In this document: in pieces, positions 23,925 to 32,650 of the stretch
How positions within the stretch are numbered: position 1 is the first letter of the stretch
Layout: each line of letters opens with the position of its first letter
Assembly: GCF_001629705.1 (NCBI RefSeq)
Contig: NZ_CP015378.1
Span: 434,001 to 498,000, forward strand
Length of the DNA: 64,000 nucleotides
Direction of reading: 5' to 3'
Source: Fictibacillus phosphorivorans
Lineage (GTDB): Bacteria; Bacillota; Bacilli; Bacillales; Fictibacillaceae
Notes under the pieces: model-generated
The model's database searches: none
Seen by the model: the letters and a program-made list of their open reading frames with translations, nothing else
Told to the model about the DNA's origin: nothing
Translations under genes and position numbers: made by a program

Positions 23925-24395
23925 ATGATTAAAGTACTCTTTGTATGCTTAGGAAACATATGTCGATCTCCTATGGCGGAGGCGATTTTTCGAGATCTCG
24001 TAAATCGAGAAGGTCTATCTGAGAAAATTTCTATTGATTCTGCTGGAACGGGAAACTGGCATGTAGGCGAACCGCCTCATGAAGGAACGAGGAATATCTT
24101 GAAAGAGAATCGGATTTCCTATGAAGGTCAGAAAGCGCGCCAAGTTAAAACAAAAGACTTAACAGATTACGATTATATCATCGGGATGGATGCTGAGAAT
24201 ATCGGTAACATGCATAGGATGGCAGGTCAGACGAAAACAGGTGTGATTGCAAGGCTGATGGACTTTGTACCTGAAGATGATAATGAGGATGTTCCGGACC
24301 CGTATTTCACAGGTAATTTTCATGAAGTGTATGACCTTGTTACAGCTGGGTGTGAGAGGTTATTGATCGAAATAAAGAATAGAGAGTCGTTATAA
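23925..24395 (+). CDS. yfkJ: Low-molecular-weight protein-tyrosine phosphatase, YfkJ-like
   Basis: A 156-residue cytoplasmic phosphatase. The catalytic P-loop is CLGNICRS (Cys 8, Arg 14), and the general acid Asp is in VPDPYFTG near residue 125. B. subtilis YfkJ is the close counterpart and is linked to stress survival. The gene starts the yfk block that continues to yfkAB. ATG 23925 follows GAAAGGGG. The next gene, a GNAT enzyme, begins 17 bases later. Confidence 0.87.
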   Translation: MIKVLFVCLGNICRSPMAEAIFRDLVNREGLSEKISIDSAGTGNWHVGEPPHEGTRNILKENRISYEGQKARQVKTKDLTDYDYIIGMDAENIGNMHRMAGQTKTGVIARLMDFVPEDDNEDVPDPYFTGNFHEVYDLVTAGCERLLIEIKNRESL

Positions 24396-24411
24396 CACAG
24401 GAGGATATGTG

Positions 24412-24837
24412 ATGGGTGAGATTCGTCAATTATCAACGGAACAAGAAGTGCGTGAAGCTTTTCCGGTTATGAACCAGCTTCGTACGCATCTATCAGAAGA
24501 CCTTTTTTATGAACTTTTTTTACAGATGGAGAAAGAAGGCTATACGTTATTTGCCAATGTTCATGAAGGACAAATTGTGGCTGTGGCTGGTTTTGCGATT
24601 TTGACCAATCTTTATGATGGTAAACATGTTTACTTGTACGATCTAATCACAGATTCTAACGCAAGATCTAAAGGATATGGTGAGGAACTTCTAGCATTTT
24701 TGGAATCTTTTGCACTTCAGAATAACTGTAACTGTGTTGCGTTAAGTTCGAATGTGAACCGCGTAGATGCCCATCGGTTCTATAAAGAAAAGATGAATTA
24801 TGAGATGCCGAGCTATGTGTTTAAAAAAAGGTTTTAG
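24412..24837 (+). CDS. GNAT-family N-acetyltransferase
   Basis: A 141-residue GNAT enzyme that transfers an acetyl group from acetyl-CoA to an unknown amine. The acetyl-CoA-binding motif is DSNARSKGYGEELLAF, and the C-terminal NRVDAHRFYKEKMNYE is typical of motif B. The frame is open from GTG 24409, but ATG 24412 has the better six-base spacing from AGGAGGA. It is probably co-transcribed with yfkJ. Confidence 0.75.
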   Translation: MGEIRQLSTEQEVREAFPVMNQLRTHLSEDLFYELFLQMEKEGYTLFANVHEGQIVAVAGFAILTNLYDGKHVYLYDLITDSNARSKGYGEELLAFLESFALQNNCNCVALSSNVNRVDAHRFYKEKMNYEMPSYVFKKRF

Positions 24838-24952
24838 TTTAATGGATTGTTAATCGTAGCCGAGCATCAATCTTGGGTATCATCTCAATAAAGCGAACAA
24901 GAAACTGTATGCAATCTTGATGCATTATATAATTATTGTAGCAAAGCAAAAA

Positions 24953-25003
24953 GCTGGCCAAGGAAGATCATATCATGATCGACCTTAGCCAGCTTTTCTT
25001 TTT
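24953..25003. terminator. Long hairpin terminator
   Basis: GCTGGCCAAGG (24953-24963) pairs with CCTTAGCCAGC (24983-24993) around an inner GATCAT/ATGATC helix, followed by TTTTCTTTTT. It also stands at the 3' side of the convergent glsB-like gene. Confidence 0.78.
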
Positions 25004-25030
25004 GAAAAGGTTATGTTTTAGTAAATCTTA

Positions 25031-25285
25031 TTAAGCACGGCTACGCATACTGCGCATGATCCAGCTTACGATAAGTACTACTACAACTGCACCGATAATA
25101 GCTGGAACGATTGCAAATCCTGCTACCATTGGTCCCCAATCACCTAATAATAATCCACCTAACCATGCACCAACAAAACCTGCGATGATGTTACCAATGA
25201 TTCCGCCTGGTACGTCACGTCCTGTTAAAAGACCTGCTAACCAACCGATGATTCCTCCAATTATAAGTGCCCATAATAAACTCAT
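25031..25285 (-). CDS. GlsB/YeaQ/YmgE-family stress membrane protein
   Basis: An 84-residue protein with three Gly-rich membrane helices, of the transglycosylase-associated (GlsB/YeaQ/YmgE) family. The signature is IGGIIGWLAGLLTG and GGIIGNIIAGFVGAWLG. Members are induced by envelope or general stress; the molecular role is unknown. AGGAGGAA precedes ATG 25285. It stands alone between terminators. Confidence 0.85.
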   Translation of the reverse strand: MSLLWALIIGGIIGWLAGLLTGRDVPGGIIGNIIAGFVGAWLGGLLLGDWGPMVAGFAIVPAIIGAVVVVLIVSWIMRSMRSRA

Positions 25286-25447
25286 GTAAAATTCCTCCTT
25301 TTATTTTTGTGTGTTGTAATATGGAATTATTCTTAAGTTACCCATTATAAAAAATTATAAACTTATCCTGAAAAAAGTTTTTATCACCCTAAGGAAGGGG
25401 AAAGATAAAGGGAAATGTATAAAAATAAGTAAGGGGTGAGAGGAACT

Positions 25448-26323
25448 TTGACATTATGGCATATACTCAAACATATGAAAGCCAAAGCATTTGGTATTGA
25501 ATTCATGCATGGTTTTCAAAGAGGAGATGTAACAGGACTTGCAGCACAGCTTGCTTATTATTTTCTGCTTTCGCTGTTCCCTTTTCTTATCTTCTTATTA
25601 ACGCTTGGCGCCTTTTTTATAGAACCTAAAGAAGCACTGGATCTGTTAGAGCACTTCGTTCCATCAGAAGCGATGGATTCTGTTCGAGAAAATTTACTTG
25701 CTGTATTAGAAGGAAGAAGTGGTGGCCTCTTATCAATCGGTATTCTGGCTACGATATGGTCAGCTTCTAATGCGATCAATGCTGTAATCAAGACTTTAAA
25801 TGAAGCATATGGCGTTGAAGAATGCCGAAGCTTCATAAAAACAAGGTTATTGGCCATTTTCTTAACGTTTGGTGTTATTTTCGCTTTTGTTGTAGCACTC
25901 GTTTTCCCTGTATTCGGTAAGATGCTTGGAAACGCAGCCTTTTCCTATTTAGGATTAAGTGATGAGTTCCTTCAGATTTGGGGAGTATTACGGTGGTTGA
26001 TTAGCTTCCTTATCATCGCGACAGTTGTATCTGTTCTTTATTATTTGGCTCCATGTAAAAAGCTCAAATATAGTGAGATCTGGTACGGTTCACTTGTTGC
26101 CACATTCTTTTGGCAGATCGTTTCATTCGGTTTCGCCTTTTATGTTGATCATTTTGGTAATTATTCTGCCACTTACGGAAGCATTGGAGCGATTATTGTT
26201 CTCATGCTTTGGTTTTACCTCACGGGTATCGTCTTATTATCTGGTGGCGTCCTAAATGCGACATTTCATAAGTTTAAGATTGATTTTGCCAAGAAAAGGG
26301 GCTTGTTAAAGGCTGAATCCTAG
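25448..26323 (+). CDS. yfkH: YihY/BrkB-family membrane protein, YfkH-like
   Basis: A ~291-residue protein with six membrane helices of the YihY/BrkB family (once misnamed ribonuclease BN). Typical segments are LAAQLAYYFLLSLFPFLIFLL, IGILATIWSASNAINAVI and YGSIGAIIVLMLWFYLTG. It is probably an envelope or transport protein; no enzymatic role is supported. The frame opens at GTG 25436, but TTG 25448 after GAGAGGA is the better start. The position matches yfkH in B. subtilis. Confidence 0.82.
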   Translation: MTLWHILKHMKAKAFGIEFMHGFQRGDVTGLAAQLAYYFLLSLFPFLIFLLTLGAFFIEPKEALDLLEHFVPSEAMDSVRENLLAVLEGRSGGLLSIGILATIWSASNAINAVIKTLNEAYGVEECRSFIKTRLLAIFLTFGVIFAFVVALVFPVFGKMLGNAAFSYLGLSDEFLQIWGVLRWLISFLIIATVVSVLYYLAPCKKLKYSEIWYGSLVATFFWQIVSFGFAFYVDHFGNYSATYGSIGAIIVLMLWFYLTGIVLLSGGVLNATFHKFKIDFAKKRGLLKAES

Positions 26324-26365
26324 GAAAAACTATACATACCTTGTCGTTAAGGAGGTATTATTGAT

Positions 26366-26467
26366 ATGGGAAAAAGCAACAAGCAGACCCACAACAATAA
26401 GAACAACAAAAATGATAGTCAGCACAAAACGAGTAAGTCCTCTAACAAAAAGAATGACTTTCATTAA
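26366..26467 (+). CDS. 33-residue Asn/Lys-rich protein
   Basis: Tiny gene with perfect AAGGAGG (26349-26355) and ATG 26366: MGKSNKQTHNNKNNKND, then SQHKTSKSSNKKNDFH. It consists almost entirely of Asn, Lys, Ser and His. A terminator follows at 26487-26516. Composition recalls minor small acid-soluble spore proteins, but I cannot assign a family. Confidence 0.5.
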   Translation: MGKSNKQTHNNKNNKNDSQHKTSKSSNKKNDFH

Positions 26468-26486
26468 TCGAAAACGAACAAGTATG

Positions 26487-26516
26487 AAGCTGTCCTCTTA
26501 GCAGGACGGCTTTTTT
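26487..26516 (+). terminator. Terminator after 33-residue gene
   Basis: AAGCTGTCCT with AGGACGGCTT (one G-T pair) and T6. Confidence 0.83.
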
Positions 26517-26700
26517 GTTTGTTTAGAACTGGCAGTGAAAAAAGTACAGAAGAAGTACATGTTTTGAATGAATACTGCGAAATGTGTATAGGTGACGGAG
26601 AAAAGTTTGTGTCTTTTACCTGTATCTCCTTAAGAGCTTTGCATGTTACACTAAAAAGGCACTTATGGGAATTTCTTTAAAAGGCAGGAGAAAAGGCAGT

Positions 26701-27147
26701 ATGAAAAAAGTTAGATTCATTTTTAGTATTTTAGGTACACTTGTTTTTATCGTGTATATGGCAGTCTTAATTAAAGCCACTCTTTTTTCATTTAATGAAT
26801 ATGTATATGGAAGATCAGCAAATCTCGTGTTGTTTGACAGCATAAGGCTAATGTGGAGAAGTGAGGATGATTGGCTGATTCTGAAGAACATTATCGGGAA
26901 TGTGCTCTTGTTTGTACCATTTGGTTTGTTGCTGCCTTTAATTTACCGAGTGTTTAATTCTTGGCGTTTTATTTTCATTTTTGGTTTTGGGACAAGCTTT
27001 ATTATTGAAGTTCTTCAATATGAGTATTTCAAACGAATCTTTGATATTGATGATATCTTCCTTAATGGTATGGGAGCGATGCTCGGACTTTTCTTATATA
27101 AGTTTTTAGCGATGCTCTTCCGATGGATCGAACGATTATTAAAATAA
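26701..27147 (+). CDS. VanZ-like membrane protein
   Basis: A 148-residue protein with four membrane helices, of the VanZ-like family. Characteristic parts are NIIGNVLLFVPFGLLLPL and the late IDDIFLNGMGAMLGLFLY. VanZ confers low-level teicoplanin resistance in enterococci; chromosomal Bacillus homologues have unknown roles. The frame opens at 26665, but ATG 26701 follows a purine-rich ribosome binding site and begins MKKVRFIF. A bidirectional terminator follows. Confidence 0.8.
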   Translation: MKKVRFIFSILGTLVFIVYMAVLIKATLFSFNEYVYGRSANLVLFDSIRLMWRSEDDWLILKNIIGNVLLFVPFGLLLPLIYRVFNSWRFIFIFGFGTSFIIEVLQYEYFKRIFDIDDIFLNGMGAMLGLFLYKFLAMLFRWIERLLK

Positions 27148-27177
27148 GAGTTGTATATATAAGCAACAAAATAAATA

Positions 27178-27210
27178 AACCGGACAGCGATAGTAGCTGT
27201 CCGGTTTTTG
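27178..27210. terminator. Bidirectional terminator
   Basis: Eleven-base-pair stem AACCGGACAGC (27178-27188) with GCTGTCCGGTT (27196-27206), serving vanZ-like and ykuV. Confidence 0.87.
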
Positions 27211-27215
27211 TATGC

Positions 27216-27668
27216 TTACTTTGTTTCTTTTCCTAGTACACGGTTAACACGCTTTGTCAGCATTTTCATACCATCTCCACCTGCTTGGTAGTGACGAAGC
27301 TTACCTTCAGCATCAAAAACGTAATATGCAGGCACATACTCGTTTTCAAACGCGTCAGTTAATGTATGGTCGTTGTCCACAAAGATTGGCTGTGTAATAT
27401 CGTGTTCTGCTGCCACTTCTTTAATTTGATCGATATCCAGATCTTTTTCTGAACGTGGCATATGAACCGCAATCACGTTCAGTTCGTCTTTATAATCATC
27501 ACGAAATTGATTAATGTTAGGCATTGCATCTTTACATAGTCCACAGCTTACAGACCAAAAGTGAATAAGTGTTGGTTTATTACCGATCAAATCACTTTTT
27601 GAAACTTCTCCATTGATCCATTGTGTAGCACCATTAAGTTCTGGCATATCCGAACGTAATCTCATCAT
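27216..27668 (-). CDS. ykuV: Thiol-disulfide oxidoreductase YkuV
   Basis: A 150-residue thioredoxin-fold protein without a signal peptide. The active site is CGLC within HFWSVSCGLCKDAMP. The stretches VIAVHMPRSEKDLD and AEHDITQPIFVD match B. subtilis YkuV very closely as I remember it. YkuV is a cytoplasmic reductant-type thiol oxidoreductase. In B. subtilis ykuV lies elsewhere, so this is a local rearrangement of the yfk block. AAGGAGT lies before the double ATG at 27668 and 27665. Confidence 0.88.
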   Translation of the reverse strand: MMRLRSDMPELNGATQWINGEVSKSDLIGNKPTLIHFWSVSCGLCKDAMPNINQFRDDYKDELNVIAVHMPRSEKDLDIDQIKEVAAEHDITQPIFVDNDHTLTDAFENEYVPAYYVFDAEGKLRHYQAGGDGMKMLTKRVNRVLGKETK

Positions 27669-27793
27669 AAAAATATCTACTCCTTGTTTTGAAGATAGTT
27701 AAGTTATCTAATGTCTAGTTTAAAGGTTGAACCACTAAAGTCAAAAATCCTGCTTTACTTTACTAATATGGTGTAAAAAGAAAAAATTTATTT

Positions 27794-28972
27794 CTAAGCT
27801 GTTTTGGATTTTATGGATATCTTATTATTATTTTTAATAAAAAGTATCGGTAAACAGAGTAAGAATAGCATGCCACAGATCGCGAAAACAAAAGCACCGC
27901 CATCAAACCAGCTGATGAAACTTCCTCCGATGATAGGACCAGACATGCTTCCAATGCTAAAGCTGATACCTGCTAAAATATTTCCTGCAGGAAGATGGTA
28001 TTTAGGAAGCAGGTCACTCATATACGCGATGCCTAGAGAGAACATCGATCCAACAAACATTCCGGATATAAAGAACAGACTGATCAGAAGCCAAAAGTTG
28101 TTCATGCTCCAGTAAGTTGCTAAGAACGAGAAGAAACCAGAAACGAATGAAAAGATTAAGATGGGTTTTCTTCCCCATCTATCGCTGAGAATACCGAGTG
28201 GCAACTGGAAGACTAGACTACCTAATACGAAAGCAGGCAGTAGAACAGCTACCCAATCTAAGCTGATTCCATTACGTAGTGCAAATACGGGAAAAGAACC
28301 ATGAAGAGTTGCTTCTAGAAACCCGTAACCAAAGGGTGGTAATAAAGATACCCATGCTAATTTCAACACATCTTTATAGCGCTCGAAAGCTGTTACACCA
28401 GAAGTTCGAGCAGACTCTGTTTCAGGTCTTTCGTTTCTTATCGTGGTCATTAGAAGAAAAGAAAGAAAACAAAGACTGGCCGCAAGCCAAAAAGGTAGGT
28501 TTTCGTTAACTTCTAGCATTTTTGTCATAAGGGGTCCGATTCCAAATCCTGCTCCAAATGCAATCCCGTATATAGAAATGTTTCTCCCTCTCTTTTTTTC
28601 AGGGCTACTTGTCGTAATCCAAGTTTGAGTAGAGAAATGCAACATATGATCTCCAATACCGATCAATAGTCTTAATACAAACCAAAACCAAAATACTTTC
28701 CAAACAGGAAACATAGCAAAACAGAGTACAACCGCTAAAAGTCCTGCTAAAATGAGTGGTTTATAACCAAGTTTTCTAAGAGGCTTCTCTATAAACGGAG
28801 AAGCGATCAAGATACCTATATATAGAGCTGTCGCATGGAATCCGTTTAATGAAGCAGATGTACCGTCCTGCTCAAAGATGACTGCAATTAAGGGAAGCAG
28901 CATACCTTGAGCAAAACCTGATATAAAAACAATGCTGACTAGAACTGAGAATTTATACGTAGAAAGCTGCAT
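27794..28972 (-). CDS. yfkF: MFS transporter, YfkF-like
   Basis: A 392-residue major facilitator superfamily permease with twelve helices. The first loop motif is weak, and the central FQLPLGILSDRWGRKPIL is a classical motif A. It is probably a drug or metabolite exporter; the substrate is unknown. The frame opens far upstream at 29161, but AAGGAG lies six bases before the ATG at 28972, which gives MQLSTYKFSV. The position fits B. subtilis yfkF. It is divergent from the OsmC remnant. Confidence 0.82.
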   Translation of the reverse strand: MQLSTYKFSVLVSIVFISGFAQGMLLPLIAVIFEQDGTSASLNGFHATALYIGILIASPFIEKPLRKLGYKPLILAGLLAVVLCFAMFPVWKVFWFWFVLRLLIGIGDHMLHFSTQTWITTSSPEKKRGRNISIYGIAFGAGFGIGPLMTKMLEVNENLPFWLAASLCFLSFLLMTTIRNERPETESARTSGVTAFERYKDVLKLAWVSLLPPFGYGFLEATLHGSFPVFALRNGISLDWVAVLLPAFVLGSLVFQLPLGILSDRWGRKPILIFSFVSGFFSFLATYWSMNNFWLLISLFFISGMFVGSMFSLGIAYMSDLLPKYHLPAGNILAGISFSIGSMSGPIIGGSFISWFDGGAFVFAICGMLFLLCLPILFIKNNNKISIKSKTA

Positions 28973-29062
28973 GAGCATCTCCTTTTCAAAACAAACTAAA
29001 ACCATTGTACAATGTAAATCATAAAAAGTTGAGTGGAAGTTTAGGATGAGGAGGGTGTAATT

Positions 29063-29445
29063 TTGGAATTTAAAATGACTGCAAATGGATTTGAAACGGA
29101 TGTAGAGTATGGAAGGCTTGATATAAGCGGAAATGCTGAGTATGGTTTTCGGCCATTTCAACTTCTCGTTTCTTCTATAGCTGTATGCAGCGGTGGAGTT
29201 CTTCGAAAAGTATTAGAGCGTATGAGAATGCAATATGATGACATCACTGTTTCAGCAAAGATCAACAGAGTAGAAAAAGAGGAAAACGAGTATCGGACAT
29301 TCACCTTCACTTTTTGATCAAAGGAAAAGAATTATCAGAAGAAAAGGTCGAGAAAGCATTAAACGTAACTCGAAAAAACTGTTCGATGGTTCAGTCTGTC
29401 AAAGACAGTATAAACATCACCGAAAGCTTTGAAATCCAACGTTAA
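29063..29445 (+). pseudogene. OsmC-family protein with a frameshift
   Basis: An OsmC-like peroxidase gene broken by a one-base shift. From TTG 29063 (GAGGAGGGTG upstream) the frame gives MEFKMTANGFETDVEYG and the redox Cys region SSIAVCSGGVLRKVLE, then runs out at 29317. One base is missing near 29300: in the next frame the family sequence continues as DIHLHFLIKGKELSEEK and CSMVQSVKDSINIT to a stop at 29443. Both halves are conserved, so the damage is recent, or a sequencing error. The position corresponds to yfkE/yfkD surroundings in B. subtilis. Confidence 0.75.
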
Positions 29446-29569
29446 ATTTAGTGCCCTGATTCTTTATAGAATCAGGGTTTTTTATTTTCCAACAAAATCC
29501 GGAGAGATCAAAGCAGGGAACATGGATAAATTTTATCGGTTAGAAAAAAATAGGGGAAAGGAGGATGTT

Positions 29570-30415
29570 ATGAAAAAGAGAATTTTTATTATGTTATTTG
29601 TCATGCTTTTTGTGTTATCCAATACAGCATTAGCAGCTGAGAAAACAAAGCAACAGCCAGAACAAAAACAAAAACAAGCAGAAAAAATAGAAAAAGCTGC
29701 TCCAAAAGCAGAAATTAAAATACCGAGTTCGGTTCTTAGCATATCAAAAGAGAACACGTATCCTAACTCTGCTCAAGATCTTCCGTACTTAGAACCGAGT
29801 AAGCTTGCGAAAACTATGCTCAAAACATCGGACGTGCCAATTACAAATCCAGATTTAATTCGTTTATTAAATGAGTCAACGATAAATGGATCGAAAGTAG
29901 CTTTTTGGTACCGCGCAAAAATCTACCTAGGTCAGTGGCCATTGTCTTATCAATCAACTGAGACGACTGTGAACTGGGAACATCAACAAATCAATACGAA
30001 CCGTTTAGACAACAGAGGTGCAAAAGCCGTTGCGAAACTGTCTTATAATCAAACAGCTCATAAAAAAGTAAGTGGTGGTCTTACAGCGTCAATTCCAAAT
30101 AGTGAAGCTGTTCAGAAGATGATGCTCATCACAGCAGCAGAAAAGTCAAAGCTACCTTTATCTTTTCAGACAGCTGTTGGGGCAGGTACAAAGAAATCGA
30201 ACGTGTACCATGTATCACCAAAACAAGTGGGATATTTAGATAGTTATGTGCCGGCCGTTAATGAAAGAGGACGAGTCACTTACGGAGAAGTGTATATCGT
30301 ATTAAAAGGCGGTAAAAGAGAAATCGTGATTCAAAATGTTACACAGCAAGGAATTGGTGCTTGGATTCCCGTTCAAGACCACGTATCTTTCAGTTTTCAT
30401 ACAAGCAATATGTAA
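29570..30415 (+). CDS. yfkD: Exported YfkD-family protein
   Basis: A 281-residue secreted or membrane-attached protein. A signal peptide covers residues 1-24 (IMLFVMLFVLSNTALAAE), followed by a Gln/Lys-rich linker. The conserved YfkD region runs from about residue 60 (IPSSVLSISKENTYPN) to the end. Function unknown. The frame is open upstream, but AAAGGAGG (29557-29564) sets the start at ATG 29570. It follows the OsmC remnant and has its own terminator. Confidence 0.83.
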   Translation: MKKRIFIMLFVMLFVLSNTALAAEKTKQQPEQKQKQAEKIEKAAPKAEIKIPSSVLSISKENTYPNSAQDLPYLEPSKLAKTMLKTSDVPITNPDLIRLLNESTINGSKVAFWYRAKIYLGQWPLSYQSTETTVNWEHQQINTNRLDNRGAKAVAKLSYNQTAHKKVSGGLTASIPNSEAVQKMMLITAAEKSKLPLSFQTAVGAGTKKSNVYHVSPKQVGYLDSYVPAVNERGRVTYGEVYIVLKGGKREIVIQNVTQQGIGAWIPVQDHVSFSFHTSNM

Positions 30416-30416
30416 A

Positions 30417-30455
30417 AAAGGACAGCTCCTTAATCAGCTGTCCTTTCTTTTTGTT
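30417..30455 (+). terminator. Terminator after yfkD
   Basis: AAAGGACAGCT (30417-30427) with AGCTGTCCTTT (30436-30446), then a T-rich tail. Confidence 0.87.
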
Positions 30456-30477
30456 TAACCTATGACGTCCTCGAATG

Positions 30478-30606
30478 GTTGATTTCCGTTACAGGATGCT
30501 CGCTTTCCGGGGGGCGTGCGGTGAGCCTCTTAGCGCTCTGCGCTGTTAAGAGTCTCACCTGTCCCGCTGATCCCCCAGGAGTCTCGCACCTTTCACTCCA
30601 ATCAAA
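30478..30606 (-). repeat. 128-bp palindromic repeat, copy 4
   Basis: Minus-orientation copy. The apical helix is CTCTTA/TAAGAG between GGTGAG and CTCACC. It lies between the convergent yfkD and hxlR-type genes. Confidence 0.85.
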
Positions 30607-30668
30607 TTCAAGGAAGAATGCAAAAAAAAAGAGACATACAGAAGATGTCTCCTTTTACATAGAGTAGC

Positions 30669-30986
30669 TTAACAATGGTCCACCCATTGTTCGCTCCAGT
30701 CTTGAATGGCATTAATGATTGTTTTTAAAGAATTACCTTTATCCGTCAGTGAATACTCAATTCGCACAGGTGTCTCTGGGTAAACGTTACGCTTCACAAT
30801 TCCCACAGACTCCAATTCCTTCATCCGTTCCGTAAGCATGCGATCACTCATTTCGGGAATCTGGGATTTGATGTCTTTGAACCGCTTAGGGCCATCCATC
30901 AAAACGCGAATGATGAGTCCTGTCCATTTTTTACCGATAATATCCATGGCTACCTCGTACTTCGGACACATCGTGCTATAATCCAT
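30669..30986 (-). CDS. HxlR/DUF24-family redox-type regulator
   Basis: A 105-residue MarR/HxlR-type winged-helix regulator. The family core is IGKKWTGLIIRVLMDGPKRFKDI and MSDRMLTERMKELE. It keeps the N-terminal Cys in TMCPKYE (Cys 7), the residue that senses quinones or disulfide stress in B. subtilis YodB and CatR. It is likely a repressor of a nearby or distant detoxification gene; the target cannot be told from sequence. ATG 30986 is preceded by a GAGGTGAAGG sequence. Confidence 0.82.
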   Translation of the reverse strand: MDYSTMCPKYEVAMDIIGKKWTGLIIRVLMDGPKRFKDIKSQIPEMSDRMLTERMKELESVGIVKRNVYPETPVRIEYSLTDKGNSLKTIINAIQDWSEQWVDHC

Positions 30987-31097
30987 TATCCTTCACCTCA
31001 ATCTATATGAAAAAACGATGCTTTTTCTACAGTCTATATTTGCCTTCTATTATACGGTTTAAACTTACTTTTGTAAAGTTTATAACTTTTTAACGCT

Positions 31098-32219
31098 TTA
31101 AAGCTTCGAGGTATTATTTTTAAAATCTACTTCTTTATAGTAAGAATGTTTTACAAGTACGTTCGGTCCTAAACATTGAACAGCAGGGCAATGACAGTTT
31201 AATTCTTTTGCAAGCACTGATTGGTTCCATGCTTCATAAGCATCAGGTAAGCTTGTGTGTTTTATATTTCCAAGAGCAGGAGCATCTCCAAAGTCTGTCA
31301 CGATAATATTGCCATCAAATAAATTGATATTTAATCGTGATCTTCCATCAGGGTCATTACGCACTGTAACATTTTCTTCTGCTTGAAGTCTTCTGATCAA
31401 TCTCAAATCCTCTTCGTTTTGAGAGCAAGCATAGAAAGGGAGAGTCCCAAAAAGCATCCACGTTTTTTTATCTCGAATATCCAGAAGGTGGTGAATACTT
31501 TCACGCATTTCTTCTAATGAGATGGTTTCCAATGTGCTAGCAAAATCACTCGGATACATCGGATGAATCTCGTGACGCTGACAGCCCATCTCCAGAACAT
31601 GTTTATGTATCTCTTCCAAGTAGGGCAACGTCTTCTTATTTAACATCGTTTCAGCAGATACCATCACACCAGCTTTTGTTAAAGCTTGTGCGTTTTCAAC
31701 TAAGCGGGTAAAGTAAGCTTCGCGTTGTTCAACAGAAGGCTTCTTTTCCATCATCGCAAAACCAGTATCAGAAAACTCCTCCACCGTTCCCCAGTTATGG
31801 GAGATATGAAGCACATCTAAATACGGAATAATTTTTTCGTAGCGTGCTAAATCTAAAGTTAAATTTGAGTTAATCTGAGTACGTGCACCACGTTCTCTTG
31901 CGTATTTTAATAGTGGCACAACGTAATTATTTACTGATTTTAAGGAAAGCATCGGCTCACCGCCAGTAATACTGAAAGCTCTTAATTGAGGAATTTCATC
32001 GAGTCGTTGGATAACAAGTTCAAGTGGAAGAGGCTCAGGGTCTTTTGTTTGAAGAGTGTATCCGACAGCACAGTGCGCACAACGCATATTGCACAATGTG
32101 GTTGTCGTTATCTCTATATTGGATAGCTGAAGTTTATTATTTTCACTCATATCTAAGTAAGCTTCCCACGGATCATTCTTTGGGGTTATCGCTTTTAATT
32201 CGGTTTTTAACACCATCAT
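31098..32219 (-). CDS. yfkAB: Radical SAM protein YfkAB
   Basis: A ~373-residue radical SAM enzyme. The 4Fe-4S/SAM motif is CNMRCAHC (CxxxCxxC), followed by FSITGGEPML. The C-terminal NCHCPAVQC is the second CxCxxxxC cluster motif that defines the YfkAB family. In B. subtilis 168 the gene is split as yfkA and yfkB; here it is whole. The reaction is unknown. The frame opens at 32270, but AAAGGAG lies directly before ATG codons 32219 and 32216. Confidence 0.87.
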   Translation of the reverse strand: MMVLKTELKAITPKNDPWEAYLDMSENNKLQLSNIEITTTTLCNMRCAHCAVGYTLQTKDPEPLPLELVIQRLDEIPQLRAFSITGGEPMLSLKSVNNYVVPLLKYARERGARTQINSNLTLDLARYEKIIPYLDVLHISHNWGTVEEFSDTGFAMMEKKPSVEQREAYFTRLVENAQALTKAGVMVSAETMLNKKTLPYLEEIHKHVLEMGCQRHEIHPMYPSDFASTLETISLEEMRESIHHLLDIRDKKTWMLFGTLPFYACSQNEEDLRLIRRLQAEENVTVRNDPDGRSRLNINLFDGNIIVTDFGDAPALGNIKHTSLPDAYEAWNQSVLAKELNCHCPAVQCLGPNVLVKHSYYKEVDFKNNTSKL

Positions 32220-32350
32220 ACATCTCCTTTGCGACCATAAATGGACAGTATCTATCTTAACCGAAGCCACATTAAAGAAAAAGGATAATATTCTGTTGGC
32301 AAAATCGGTTGACCTTGTTAAAGTAGAAGGGATGGAAAGGAGAGATCAAC

Positions 32351-32542
32351 ATGGGTAACTCTATTCAGGATAAATCCTCTCAAAAAGAATATATTAAAAA
32401 TCGTATTGACTTATTAGTTGATGTTTTAGATTCTATAGATGCTGAAACAGCAGGAATTGAAGAGATCGACCGAATCATCGGAATGCTGGATGACTTAGAA
32501 GAAAAGTGTAAACAGTTCCGTCACGATTGGGAAGAAAAATAA
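32351..32542 (+). CDS. SE1561-family small protein
   Basis: A 63-residue acidic helical protein: MGNSIQDKSSQKEYIKNR, then DVLDSIDAETAGIEEIDRII and EEKCKQFRHDWEEK. It matches a conserved family of short Bacillales/staphylococcal proteins (SE1561 family) of unknown function. AAAGGAGAG precedes ATG 32351, and a terminator follows at once. Confidence 0.72.
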   Translation: MGNSIQDKSSQKEYIKNRIDLLVDVLDSIDAETAGIEEIDRIIGMLDDLEEKCKQFRHDWEEK

Positions 32543-32547
32543 GCTCG

Positions 32548-32582
32548 AAAACCGTTTCTTTATTAAAGAAGCGGTTTTTTTT
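32548..32582 (+). terminator. Terminator after SE1561-family gene
   Basis: AAAACCGTTTCTTT (32548-32561) with AAAGAAGCGGTTTT (32565-32578), then T. Confidence 0.87.
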
Positions 32583-32650
32583 GTTATAATGAACTCATTA
32601 ATAATTTTGATTACGCTTACAATAGCAAGTCATAAAGGGGTAGTGAAGAG

